Shown here piece by piece: positions 1 to 11,397 of a stretch of 64,000 nucleotides of DNA. The position numbers and the translations under genes were made by a program. The stretch covers positions 372,001-436,000 of the forward strand of contig CBFFRQ010000057.1 of the NCBI GenBank assembly GCA_965644315.1. The letters run 5' to 3'. The number at the start of each line of letters is the position of its first letter. Within the stretch, counting starts at the first letter, position 1. The notes beneath the pieces are model-generated. The model was given only the letters and a program-made list of their open reading frames with translations. It was not told the DNA's origin and made no database searches. This DNA is from Caecitellus pseudoparvulus. Taxonomy: Eukaryota; Bigyra: Bicosoecida.

Positions 1-2
1 AT

Positions 3-1025
3 GATCTGAGCCCACTTTGCAGCTCGGCTGGCTATGCGTTCCGTGACACAGTCAACACAGTGAGTGCACTGGCGTGGCCAGGGCAGTGCCTGCTGCCACG
101 CTGCCAAACTTTGCTGGCTGCAGTTGCATACTCTCGCTTCTCCGCCGTTAACAGGTCCTCAATGACACTTACAACTTCAACATCTGTGGCTACAGCCCGA
201 AGTACTGCATGCCTCAAGGTGCGGCAGTTGGTGCCGGCTGCCGCTGAGGCCTGGTGCTGCAGCGCGCTTTCCCCCTGCGCCCTGTGCAGGCTCCTCCCAG
301 ATTTACACTGCTGGCGTCGCGGTGCAGTCCTGGGGCACTCCTCCAGCTTGCAACGCGAATACATTCAACTGCACAGACCCCGTGTCGCTGGAGAACGTGT
401 GCTGCACTGAGGACTGCGAGGTGCTGGGCATTGACCCGCCCGAGTTTCGCATCAAGGACAAGAAGGTGTGTGCACAGCTGGCTGGCCTCACTGCTTCAAA
501 TGGCCCAATCTGGCAGCTATGCCTTGCTTTGTTTGCTCGCAGAATCCCCAAACGGGTGGCTTGATCGTGCAGCATCGAGGCATGCCCCGCCAGCCTGGCG
601 TGCTCAACCCGTGCCCGCCCACCAACAACTTCGGCGTGCAATACGGCCGCAACGTGACGTTCCACATCGAGTGCGACCCTTCTGTCAATTTGGAGTTTGT
701 CGATGGCGAGGAGTCCCCAACGTGCTCCTACCAGCTGTACTTGAAGTCCAAGCATGCCTGTGGTGATGCGTACTCTGGCCCTGGCTCTGCCTCCTCTCGC
801 AACGGGTTGGTGGCTGGGATGTTCTTCCTGGGACTCTTCATCGGCATCCTTGCTCTCGGAGGTTATTGGTGGTACACTGCAAAGTACGGCGGCTGCGGCA
901 AGTCTGGCAGCTACTTCAAGTTCGGCTCTGGCTCAAGCGCCCCCTCTGGCACGGCTCCCTCTGCCTACGGCGGTTCTACGAAGGGAAGCTCCATGGGAAG
1001 CTCATCTTACTCCACTGTGGGATAA
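3..1025 (+). CDS. MRH-domain (ATG27 / mannose-6-phosphate-receptor-like) type I membrane protein, 5' partial
   Basis: The gene enters from the left edge. I resolve exons 3-59, 155-218, 290-465 and 543-1025, with introns 60-154, 219-289 and 466-542. All are GT..AG and keep frame (phases 0, 1, 0). The spliced product has the Cys-rich pattern of an MRH lectin fold: YNFNICGYS, then a pair of Cys at SLENVCC, QTGGLIVQHRG, VTFHIECDP, and a final CSYQLYLKSKHACG. One membrane helix follows (GMFFLGLFIGILALGG), then a short Gly/Ser/Tyr-rich cytosolic tail of about 55 residues. MRH receptors of this kind cycle between Golgi and endosomes, and ATG27 also acts in autophagy. Which one this is cannot be said, because the signal peptide and N-terminus lie outside the window. 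The stop is 62 nt from the stop of the converging kinesin gene. Confidence 0.85.
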
Positions 1026-1032
1026 GCTTAAG

Positions 1033-1038
1033 AATGCA
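1033..1038 (+). terminator. AATGCA poly(A)-signal candidate for the MRH gene
   Basis: AATGCA begins 8 nt after the TAA stop (1023-1025). The converging kinesin gene has no exact match on its own strand here, and the extension is AATGCAAG rather than the palindrome found at other convergent pairs. Confidence 0.5.
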
Positions 1039-1087
1039 AGCTTGGTAGCGGTGCCCTTTGCTGGGGCTGAGCCAGTAAGTGGATGCT

Positions 1088-3698
1088 TCACACACCACCG
1101 ATCTGGGGCCGCACCGCACTCTTGCGCTTGGCCTGCCGCTGCAAGAACGCCGCAGCATCTTGAGAAGGCGAACGAGGCTTCCCATGTCCTGAAAACTGAT
1201 CCCTATTCTGGGTCGAGCTGCTTTCTGTGTCTGCGGGACTTGGCGTAGGATTTGCCTGGCCAGCAAAGCCGATCACCTTAAGCCGTCCAGCTTGCTGGCG
1301 AACTTGAGTCAAGGCTTGCTGCAGGCGGCTCTCAAGCCTCATGATATATGCCTCTCGGTCGTCGAGTTGTGAGCCGCTCTCCTTTGCACGCAGGGCTCGC
1401 GCCCTTCGCCCTGCAACTCTTGCCGCAATGCGCTCGCGCACCCCGGCTCGCGACGGCGTGGCAGATTGCGAGCTACCCTGCGCCGAGGCGGGTCGATGTT
1501 CACCGCACTCAGTTCGTTGTGATGTGTCTGTCGCTTGCACGCTCTCAGCGCTCTTACTGCGGGATGCGCCATCCAGCCACTCTCGACGACTTCTCAGAGC
1601 CTCCGACAAGTCTCGAATGGAGCGCACTTTCGGGATGCTAAACACTTGCTGAGCATCCATCACATGGGGTGAAGTTGTTCCAGGCTGTTGAGGTACCCCG
1701 CCGATCGTCTGGGCCTCTGTTTGCCCGCTGCCCTCCTCTTGCCAGGCGGGCCGGCAACCCCCTGAAAACACCCTTTCAAGACCCTTTGCCTGGACCTTGC
1801 TTCCCCTCGATGGACCATCCCGGGTGTGCACAAGAGCAGGGGTGTTTGCTTGGGAAGCAATCTGGAGGTCTGCAGGCTGCTTGCCACGGTATCCTTGCGC
1901 CTTGCGCAGTTGGATCTCGAGCGTCGCGGCCCGCTGCTCTGCCTCTGCCTGCTTCGCAGCAGCTTGGGCTGCTTCCACTGTGGCACGTGTGGCCACCTCC
2001 TTTTGCTCAGCCAGCTGCTCCTGCAATGACTGTATTGCTGAGCTTGATGAGTCCAACATGCTGGCGGCATCTGCCCTCTCAGCCGCTGATGCAGCGCGGA
2101 GCGCTTCCAGACCGCCCTGCATGTCCTTGATGTGCACGCGGGCATGGGCAAGCTCTTGCACAATTCTAGCGTTCTCCTCTTGCAGCGCAATAAAGGCAGC
2201 ATGTACTCCTGTCTTACCTGAAGGCTGCACGTGTGCAGAGGCTGATCCGGTTCGTGGCTGACTTGCTGGACCCCCTGCTTCAAGCACACTCACGTACTTC
2301 ATCAGCGCCGAGAGCTTCCGCCGGAGCTCATCTCTTGACAGCTCCTGGTTTACATGGATGGTGTTTCGGATGTTTTGTGCCCGGGCACCGAAGCGGAGGG
2401 TGGAAAGTGTCTCGTCTGCATCCGATGCTGATGGGCTAACAGTGAGGATCAAGTGCGTCTTGGTGTTGCCACCCAAGCTGTCCCTGAGCAGGTGCGTCAG
2501 CTTTGAATCTCGATACGGTACGTGGGTTCTACTGGTGTCTGTCAGAGCTGAGATGCAGTTTCCAAGCACGGACAGGCTCTTGTTGATGTTGGCAGCCTCC
2601 CGGAAAGCTGCGCCCGTTGCACCCGATCGCGTGACTCGCTCGGAGCCTGCGAGGTCCACCAAGCTCAGCGTGGACCTCACTGTGCTGCCATCTGGCTTCT
2701 CCTGCTGCAACATCAGCATGAACACTGCATGGGATCGACTGCTTTCGGAGTTCATGTGTGTGCTGCCCACGGCTCTCAGTCGTGTGCCTGCCCGAACCAC
2801 TTCTTGCACGCTGCGAGCATCCGGCGTGACAACCTGCCGAAGACCTTCCACCCACACTCCTCTGCGCCAGTCATCTCGAATGCGAAGAGTCGCTTTCGGG
2901 TCCCCCCCCAGCAGATCCCGAAAAGTCTCATTGTAGATTTCCAAGAAACCACACTTTACGCTGAATTCCGTGTCCACTTCGACCCTCGTGGAAGCAGGTG
3001 CTGAGCAGTCGTGGCTCGATGAGCTCGGTGAAATTGAACGAAAGAGATCGGCGGTGATGCGTGGAATCAGCCCCGATTCAGGGGTGAGAATTCCGTCGAA
3101 GTCACCGTACATCGTGTGCGTTTTGCCCGAGCCAGTTTGACCGTACGCGAAGATTGCGGCTGCGAAGTGGAGTCACAAAGTTTCAGAAAGTTGCCATGCG
3201 CCGCTTGAAGCCGCGGCGTGGGGTCGCACAATTGAACCCTGCCAGGACATCTTGCACTGCCTGCGGTGGTGAGGGCACAAGCAAACCGTCAACGCCAGCG
3301 TCCACTTCAGGGTGCTGCAACAGTCGCCTGGCAACATACCGATCGACCGACAGCCTCAAACACTGAATCTTGAGTCGAACTTGCTCCTCTGCGAGGTTGG
3401 TTTCGTGTTGGTGGGGTCAAAAGAGGCAGTGCAGTTTCGCGCTCAGCCGTTGCGTTGGCGTTTCCCGCTCAACAACCTTGCACGGGCAATGGCCTTACAG
3501 GACCTGAGTGAAGGAAAACGTAGCCTCAGAGCTGCCCTTGAAGCGAATGGCGTCTCCTTCCACCTGGATGCAGAGGTTGGATAAGGTTCCCTGCCGAAGT
3601 GGTAGTGGCCGGATGCGTGTGACCACGTTGACCTTGCACGAGTGGTGGCCAACTCGGCCATGTTCGCCAACGCCGCCGTCGGTGCTCATACTTGCCAT
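1088..3698 (-). CDS. N-terminal-motor kinesin with coiled-coil tail
   Basis: A microtubule motor of about 800 residues. Exon 1 (3698-3504) holds VVTRIRPLPL. The last exon (3159-1088) begins SAIFAYGQTGSGKTHT, the P-loop, and continues with the switch I motif NSESSRSHA, switch II LVDLAGSE, and YRDSKLTHLLRDSLGGN. It then has a neck region, RNTIHVNQELS, that looks most like kinesin-1. The intron 3229-3160 fits exactly (phase 1). The middle exon ends at 3230. Its start is either 3386 or 3362; both keep frame. After the motor come Ala/Glu-rich coiled coils to about residue 480 and then a Ser-rich tail of low complexity. Start ATG 3698 is followed by a second ATG at 3689. The tail differs enough that cargo cannot be inferred. 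Ferlin lies upstream on the same strand, ending 128 bp before this start. Confidence 0.93.
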
Positions 3699-3793
3699 GC
3701 AAGCCCATCAACTCAGCCATGGGCGCGTCGATGAGAGATGTGCAGTATGCTAGGTCCAGCCAAGCTCGCCGACGGTAGAATTGTGACGCACTG

Positions 3794-3799
3794 TGCATT
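3794..3799 (-). terminator. AATGCA poly(A)-signal candidate for ferlin
   Basis: On the minus strand AATGCA begins 28 nt after the ferlin stop at 3827. It lies 96 bp ahead of the start of the kinesin gene on the same strand. Confidence 0.6.
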
Positions 3800-3826
3800 G
3801 CTGGCCTGCGGTCCGAACGCCACCGA

Positions 3827-6800
3827 TCAACTCGCGGCAGCACCTGAACCTGACCTAGGGCCCTTTCCGGAGGCTGACGCGCCCCCTGCAGGGGCAGCTT
3901 TGCCCTCAGCCTTGTCTGCCTCCTTTGGGAGCAAGGGCTTGCTCTCCTCTGGATCAGCAAGCTCCGGGTCCAGGTCAAGGGCGGCGTCTTCTGACAGCTC
4001 CACCTGCTGGCAGGACGCCTTGGCATTGTAGTAGATGGGTGGGCCGCACAGCACAATGAAAAGGAGAAGCCAAATGATCACTTGCACCTCAGTGGGGAAC
4101 TCTGATAGGATGACAAAGACAACGTTCAAGAAGGGAGTGCCCCAGATCAAGATGGCCACGATCGCGATAAACACCAGCAGGCACATGATTTTTCGGCACA
4201 GCGCTGGGCCCAGGATCTCATTGAGCAAGTACAGCGGGTTGAGAGAAAACTTCATGCGACCAACGGGGTCTGGAAGTTCGGGGTTCATGTTCGGCTCGCT
4301 TCGCCCGAAGCCTGCCGGCAGCTCGTCCTTGGCGATCTCGATGGGCACCGCCTGTACGGAGATGAGCACTTTGCCGGCAAACTCCCGACACATCTTGCCA
4401 TCCTTGAACTCGGTGTACATCTTCAACCACGCAGCATTGTCGGGGTGCACATCCTCTTCGATTCCCACCAGTTTCTTCATGTTCTTCACGCTCTCCTTTG
4501 CCTCGGCTTCATCTGCAGCCCGCTTGGCTTCCGCAGCAGACATGCCTGTATCCTCCTCCTCGTCCCCCACACCAGCGGCAGCTGGTCGCTTGGGGCCAGA
4601 GGTGCTCACGCCCCCGACACTGTCGATGACCCCTTCGTCGTCGTCTGACTCATAAGCAGCAAGTTGTGGGTCTGTCGGCTGCTGAGGAGCTGGCGCGACT
4701 GCACCGGCCGTTACTGTTCGGTGCTGCGGCGCGCCAACAGCCCTACCGTGGGAGCTGGGGTCTCCATCTTCTCCACCCTGCCCCGCTGCTGCTCCGGATG
4801 CAGGTGCGGCACCCTGGTCTCCATCCTTGGCTTGCGTTGGGTCACTGGCCGTGACCCCCAAGGTTTCAGCGCCTTGGAACTGCCCACCGCCTTTGCCTTC
4901 TCCATCTTTGGGAGGCGCCTTCAGCGGGGGAAACATGTGCGTGGGAGCCTTGGTGCGGAAGGCCTCTGCCAGGCACTTGCTCATGTCCAAGGGGGTGCTC
5001 TCTGCGATGCAGTCATTCCACTTGAACAGGTCCTGGTCCCACATTTGGAACGTCAGGTATGGGAACTTATTGGGCCACTGCGTCTTGAACTTCATGCGCC
5101 AGTTGAATGAGCCTTTGCCCTTCTTGCAGCGCCAGTGAATATCAGTGCACTGCTCAGTGCAGCCTTCCACCCACCCCTTGATGTACAGGTCATTCTGATC
5201 CGTAACTGTGTCTGCACTGCGCACACCTCGAGTCTTCCACACAATGACACGCACTTCAAACTCTTGGGGGGGCGGCAGAGTGATGTCGATGCCAGGATAC
5301 TTCAGGGCATCGGTGGACTTGATGATGTCCACCCACATGCGCATGGTACCTTGCGAGGTCGTGCTGGTGGGGTTCCACAGAGTGCGCTCTTCCACTGGCT
5401 TCGGGGCCAGGCGGTCATCAGTTTGAAACTCCTGCCCCAACTTCGACCACCGCTTCTCGAACACCCTGTCCTCCAGATCGATGACAGTCTTGCCGATCAT
5501 GTCGTCGAAAGTGATCATGTCGTAGTCCCACATTGTCAGCTCCAAGCGGGAAGGCCCCGGCAGGTGCGTCGTGATATCAAAGCGCCGGTACATCTTCGGT
5601 TCAGTCGTCTTTGGCAGGTAGTTCTTGCGGTCGCTGATGTACTTCTTCCCCAAGGACAGAGTCAGGTATGGGTCAGAGGTGCCGTTGGAGTCCATGGGCT
5701 GCACGTTGAAGCAGTCCATGATGTAGACACGCACGCTGTATGCTCGGGGGGCAAGGATGGCCTTCAAGTCAACATGGGGGTTGTCGCCAGAGTCCTCTTG
5801 CTCCCGCATGAGCCGAATGAGGCCCTTGAAGTAGCCCACTTTTTTCAGTGAGCTGGGGAGTGCAATGCCCATCACGGAGCCACGCCCAAACGTCTGGCCC
5901 CTCCAGATGGGGTACGTCTCAAAGGGGGCTGTACCGAAGACGCTTTCCAAGCCACAATCGTACACCCTGCGATCCTTGAGGTATTTCTGTTTCTTCTCGT
6001 CTTCCACGCCTTGCGCTGCATCCAGCGTCAGCAAGCCGAAGTTCAATCCATCCGGCGCAGTGGGAGGCACACTAGAGGACACTTCATCTTCGTCCTCCTC
6101 TTCAAAGATGACTTCCTCTTCACCCCCCTCCTTTGCTTCTCCGGCTGCTGCACCGCTGGCCTCGGCAATTGGCTGGGCTGGTGCAGGAAGTTTCACTTCC
6201 CTTGCCCCTCCGTCATCCACCTCACCGTCACTGGAAGTGTCTGAGTCAGAGTCAGACTCCGAGCTGGAATCTGACGTGTCCTTGCCATCCCCCACCCCAC
6301 CGTCGGTGTCTTCGGCCCTATCAGCGTCAGCCGACGGCTTGCGTGCTCGGGCATCAGCAATCTTGGCACGGTTCCGCTCCACTGCCTGTGTGGGGTCCAG
6401 GCTGCCAGTCGCAATGTTCGGGTCTGCTGTGGGCGCACCCAGGCCAGTTGGCTGAGCGCCAGGGCCATCGTCCAAGCCGGACCCATCCGGCCCAGCGCCA
6501 CCAGCTGCAGAAGCGCCTCCGCTCAGCAACGCCTCGTCCTCTTTCAGGTCCTTCAGGCCTGCGTCTTGCGCTCCATCCTGCAGCAGTGCGTCAGATTCCG
6601 CTGCCGCATCTTCTGGGTCCACTTCAAAGATGTTCTCCGACATGGCAGCACCCGTGGGAGGCATGTACGTCGCAGAGCCCGGGATCTTGCTTTCGAGTGG
6701 GATAGTGGCTGTGCCCAGGAGAGGGCGCGAGAAGCCCCCGAGCCTTGAGTCGTGCACTCGCAAGTGCAAGGAGGGTGCGAAGATAGGGTTTGTCGGCACT

Positions 6801-9800
6801 GGCACTGGTAGCGTGATGCGCTCGCAGAAGTTGGGGTCTTCGCCTGACGGCTTGCTACTCGTGGCTGTCTTCTTCACTTCCGTGCTATGCTTGCGCTCGC
6901 CAACGTCAAACTCAATGTACGGGTTCTGTGGCTTCAAGAAAGCGTACGTTGCTAGGGATCGCAAGCCCAGCACAGTGATCTCAGCATACCACTCCTCAAA
7001 GTCAGGGTAAATGGTTGTGGGCACCACGGGCACGCGCTGCTTCGGGTCATCCTTTGTGATGAGCTGGAAGTTCAGCAGCAAGTACCCTTGTGCGCCCTCC
7101 TTCTCACGGCCCACGGTTGTGAGCTTGTACCACTCCGGGTCTGGAAGCACCGGCGGCAGGTCTGCTGCGGCTCCACGAATGCAGCGGTCGTCATTCACAT
7201 CAAAGCGGAGTTCTGAGATCTTGTCGTTCTTGGAGAGGGAATCCCAGTCCCACAACTGCAGAAGCACTTGGGGTGCAAACTGCAGCGGAGGCAACATGAG
7301 GTCCAGTTGGATGGTCTCATACCATGAGGGAGACGTCGTCATGGTCTTGATGCTGGTTTCCTGTTCAGTGCCGTTGAAGAGCACCTTGACAAACGGGTCA
7401 ATGCTGCCGTTGTCATCGGCAGCTGGCAAGCTGCGGCCCTGGTACACGTGCACGCGCAACTGATAAGGAGTCAGGTCAGACAGCGCCTCCAGGTCTGTTT
7501 CCCACGGGTTCTCAGCGGCACTTGTGTCAGTGCCCATGCCAAGTTTGATGAGAACGTTTCCTGGGTTTTCGTCGTCAGCCAGAGCGTTCAGTGCCGCATC
7601 CTCTCGCAGCGGCTGCCACCAAGGCTCGGCCTGAAAACCGTACTCTATCAGCGCGGCCGTCTTGAAACGGGCGTAAGACACCCTCACGTGCTTACCCTTG
7701 GTGTGGTCACCTCGAAACAAGTACACAAATGTGTCGGGCATGTAGGCTGCCTCAACAGGCACCTGCACTTGAATCTGCTCAAGGCTGCCCCAGTGCACGA
7801 CCCCCTTAAAGTTCTTGCATCGGCGGGAGAAGATGCTGTACTGCCCCATGGCAATTTCAATGCCAACATCGGAGGACATCAGGCCGGTACTGACGCCAAT
7901 GTGCTTCCTGAATCGCGGGATCTCGCTGCCAGCGACGACCAGCGCCCTGAGGACAAGCCGGCGCATGGGGGGGAAGAGGCGTGGGGGCAGGGGGGTGGCT
8001 GCCTTGATCTTCACCTCTTCTTTCTCGTCCTTGATGACTTCACGGTCTGATACGACCCTCCCTGATATGAGCAGGCGACCACGGAAGTTGGAGGCAGACT
8101 CAGGGTACCTGTTCATGTGGTTCTTCACGTTGCCAAAGTCCACACCGTCCGGCGCGCCGTACACTGGCATCCACATAGGACTCCGCCCATGCTTCTCAAT
8201 CTGATTGAACTTGAGGTAAATGGTGCCGACTCTGTCGTTGCTAGCGAGCCTGTCGTAGTCCCACAGCGTCAACTCGATGCGGTTTGTCATGGTAGGGGTA
8301 AGCACGGGCATCCACAGCTCCGTGTCGAAGTTTGCAGCCAGCTGGCCACTGACGCCCTTGACTGTCTTGTACTTGGTGCGTATGGGGGGGTTTCCGGCAA
8401 AGCTAGCCTCGACGTACGCATCGATGCCAGCTTTGGACAAGACCGTCTCCGAATCCATCGCCGGCATGTGGTCGGCCCGATGCACAGTGAGCACTAGGAA
8501 CTTGAGTTGTCGCTCAATCTGTGGCGGCATGAGCAGCATGCTTTGCACTCCCTGGCTCTTCTCCTTGGCAGCCATCTCGGCTTCCTCCTTTGCGTCGTAC
8601 TGGTGGCGCTTGTCGCCCGGCCCGAGGACGGCCACAGACAGCTTGAGGTAACCCTGCACGCCCGTGTCATCTGCGTTCGTTGGGTCTGTGATCCCCACCC
8701 ACTGATTGTGCACTTCATGGTGCGGTTGGAAGTACACGTACGATGCGTCCATGGAGTACGAGCCGATGAGGTCGTCACGTGTGAACGTATCAGCGTCGAA
8801 GACGGAAACCTTGATCACCGCATCCTCCATCTGTTCTTTCTCCATGTTCGGGAAGTTCAGAAACAGCGTTTCGTCCCACACAGCTGACGTGCGGTTGGAG
8901 AAGCACTTGGTGTTCTTCTTCTGACCCAAGACCTCCGCGTACACGACAGGGTCAGCCGAGCCATCGGGGTCCTCGCCTTTTAGACTGCGAGCCTCAATGA
9001 TGTGCACTTGCACTTGGTAGTCCCCGTCGACGAACTCCACGCTCATCAGACGATCGCGCTCCTTGGCTGCTGACTCCTCTGCGGCAGCCCGCTCCTCGTC
9101 GGTCATCTTGGACTCGTCCTTGCCCGTCGGCGCGTTCTCCACTTCGCCGCCCTGTGCAGTGTCTACACCATCTGCAGCGGTGGCTGCCCTTGCGGTGGTT
9201 GGCACTGAGTCAGCTGGTTCAGCCTTCCAGATGCCGGTCAGCAGCAGCTCTCCTCGAGGCTTGTCTTGCGTCACGCCATCCTTATCTTTCAGCTTGATCC
9301 AGTGCTTGATGTGGTCTTCGTGCAAGTCCCCACCGACGCTGCTGCCTCTGCGAGGCTTGAAGCTGTTTACAGGCAGCACTGCCGCGCCCAACAGCGAGTC
9401 TCGCATCATGTTCTTGTTCATGACGCGCACAGTGATCTTGCACTCGGGGTCCGAGACGGGAAAGAGGTAAGACTCATTCCAGGATGGCTCCAGGCAGTCC
9501 TGCTTCACAGAGGAAGTGATGCGGTTGCGGGAGTTGCCCACCTCCACGACGACGTACGGGTCTGACTGGTCCCCTTTCACTCCTGAATCCTGGGATAACA
9601 AGCCACGTGCCTGGGCCACCACCAGGAGTAGTGTGTTGCGGGGGTTGACCTCCTGGGAGGCGGCTGCCGATGCACCCAGCGCCTTGCGGCCTTCAGCCTC
9701 CAAAGCCTCCCTAGCTGCATCAGGGGCGATGTCCAAGCGCTCCAGGCACACGTGCACTTCACCATGCTTGCGCCCCTCGTACATGACAGGGTACCACGCT

Positions 9801-10330
9801 CTCATGCCTCGTTCATCTGTGGGGCCTCGGTCCAGCATGTCTGCGAGATGGCGTGGTGAGCGTGGTGCCGCACTCAGCGCCTCGCTGGTCCCGGTTGGGC
9901 AACACAGGCACACGCACGGTCCAGTGAGACCTTCGCGACCCCTAGTGGCGTTGAGCCGATGAAGTTCTGGGGCGCAGGGTGAGTGGGGGGCGCGTGTCAC
10001 TTGGCAAGGCAGGGGCAGCTTCGTGACCGCTCAGCACATTGGCCCCCGGGGCTCGACTCGTGCCTCGGCGCCACGCATGCAGCCACGCACTTTGTCCCTG
10101 ACCTCAATGTTCAGAACATAGTGCTTCGAAAAATCGAGGGAGGCCTCCTCCAGGCGGTAGTCTGCGTCCATCCACACTGGCTCCAGGGTGGAGGAGATGG
10201 CCTTGGTTTGCTTCCTCCAGCTGCCCAGCGTAAACACAGCGAAGGGGTCACTTGAACCCGACACATCTCCGACGCGGAGGCCCCTTGCTTCCACATTGAA
10301 CACCCTGATCACCCTGCCAGCAGCCGCCAT
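3827..10330 (-). CDS. Ferlin, multi-C2-domain tail-anchored membrane protein
   Basis: A spliced protein of about 2100 residues. Exons are 10330-10091, 9966-9918 and 9840-3827. The two introns (10090-9967 and 9917-9841) both start GTGCGT, and splicing restores the first C2 domain across them (VRDK + NFIGSTPLG + H). C2-like domains start near residues 6, 165, 370, 545, 725, 887, 1047, 1464 and 1625. Several retain Ca2+-loop aspartates, for example GSSDPF, GTSDPYL and LWDYD. Acidic linkers lie between the fifth and last pairs. Two adjacent hydrophobic stretches near 1975-2035 anchor the C-terminus, followed by an acidic 60-residue tail with a dileucine-like KPLLPKE. Ferlins act in Ca2+-triggered vesicle fusion and membrane repair. 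Having two closely spaced hydrophobic segments rather than one is a little unusual. The start shares a 323-bp divergent promoter region with the EF-hand gene. Confidence 0.95.
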
Positions 10331-10653
10331 GGCTTCAGAGCAGTATGGCGCGGCCTCGCTGGGTGTGGGCGTTTCGCCTGCACAAAGCTGCTCTCCTCAC
10401 TCCAAGCCAGGCAAGGCGACAACGCTGGGACACCGAGGCGCTGCACGTGGCCACCGAGGTCTGCGATGTCGGCCATCAGCCTTGTAGTATGTGAGGGGAT
10501 GTTGAAGTGAGAGGCGTCTCGCAATGCTTGTGTTGAGGTGGCCGTGCGGGATGCTGGCAATTTTCCTCCACACTTCCAGTGAATCGCCCCACCCCCGGAC
10601 TGCAGTTGCGTTGTGTATGCTTCTTAAGTTTCAATCCTTCCTCAGCAGGACAC
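10331..10653. promoter_or_regulatory. Divergent promoter region, ferlin / EF-hand gene
   Basis: 323 bp between two start codons on opposite strands. There is no convincing ORF and no TATA box I would trust. It presumably holds both promoters and 5' UTRs. Confidence 0.5.
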
Positions 10654-11355
10654 ATGGCAGACGAGGCCGCCAGAAAAGTGCCGACGAATGTGGGTAACGT
10701 TATCGAAAGCGTGAGCCGCCCGGTGACCCGCAGAGCTCAGCGCATTGAACTCGCAGGCTGCGGGAGGGATAGCAGTAAGCGATGCAGATCTGAAAGCAGC
10801 ATTCCACTTCTTGGACTCCAAAGGCAAGGGCAAGATCACCATGGCGGACTTGAAACAGTGCGATCCTGAAACGGCTATGAAACGCTGGCGGGGCACCCAC
10901 TCTTTGTGTGCTGCGTTGATGCAGAAAGCTTGCCCCATTCTACCCTGACATGCCAGTGAAGGAGTATGCTTTCCTCATGGGTGACTCGAAGAGCCTCTCC
11001 TGTGCGGCAATTGGCGCGGGTGCGCTGCGAGGCAAACTATGCACTCGACGCGCCGCCATGCACAGTGCACGACTTGAAGGAGCTCCTCGCTGACAATGAG
11101 ATCACGGGATTCGACCCTGTCGCAGAGGCATTCAAGGTGTACGACCCAGAAGGCACAGGGTTCGCTGACACAGACATCATGAGGCAGGTGTTCACGGGGT
11201 TGGGATACACCGACCTTAGCGACGAGGACCTGGACATCCTTGTGGAGGCAGCTGACAAGGATGGCGATGGGTTAGTGAGCTTGGAGGACTTCCGCAGCAT
11301 GGTGTATGCGGCAGGCAGCACTGACCCTGCGAAAGGCACGGCTGCCGGCCAATGA
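10654..11355 (+). CDS. Calmodulin-like EF-hand protein, 167 residues
   Basis: Four exons: 10654-10689, 10757-10857, 10925-11001 and 11066-11355. Introns are 67, 67 and 64 bp and all keep frame. The product runs MADEAARKVPTN, then a degenerate first EF-hand (DSKGKGKITMAD), a linker with FYPDMPVKEYAFLMGDSKS, a third EF-like loop DPEGTGFADTD, and a canonical last loop DKDGDGLVSLED. Only the last loop has the full set of Ca2+ ligands, so one strong site is expected. The length is that of centrin or calmodulin-like proteins, but it does not match calmodulin closely, and I do not assign it to a named subfamily. It is transcribed away from ferlin, a Ca2+-sensing protein, which may be coincidence. 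No AATGCA follows its stop; the nearest similar sequence is AATGAG, overlapping the stop codon. Confidence 0.88.
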
Positions 11356-11375
11356 GCAGGCGCCAGCGTGCGAGG

Positions 11376-11381
11376 TGCATT
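11376..11381 (-). terminator. AATGCA poly(A)-signal candidate for VPS52
   Basis: On the minus strand AATGCA begins 17 nt after the VPS52 stop at 11398, in the 42-bp gap to the converging EF-hand gene. Confidence 0.55.
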
Positions 11382-11397
11382 TGCTTCTCTCGCTCGG

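Noticed and set aside
2186-2193. AATAAA-like sequence (GCAATAAAGG) as a poly(A) signal
   Set aside because: It lies inside the kinesin coding region, on the opposite strand, and not near any gene end.
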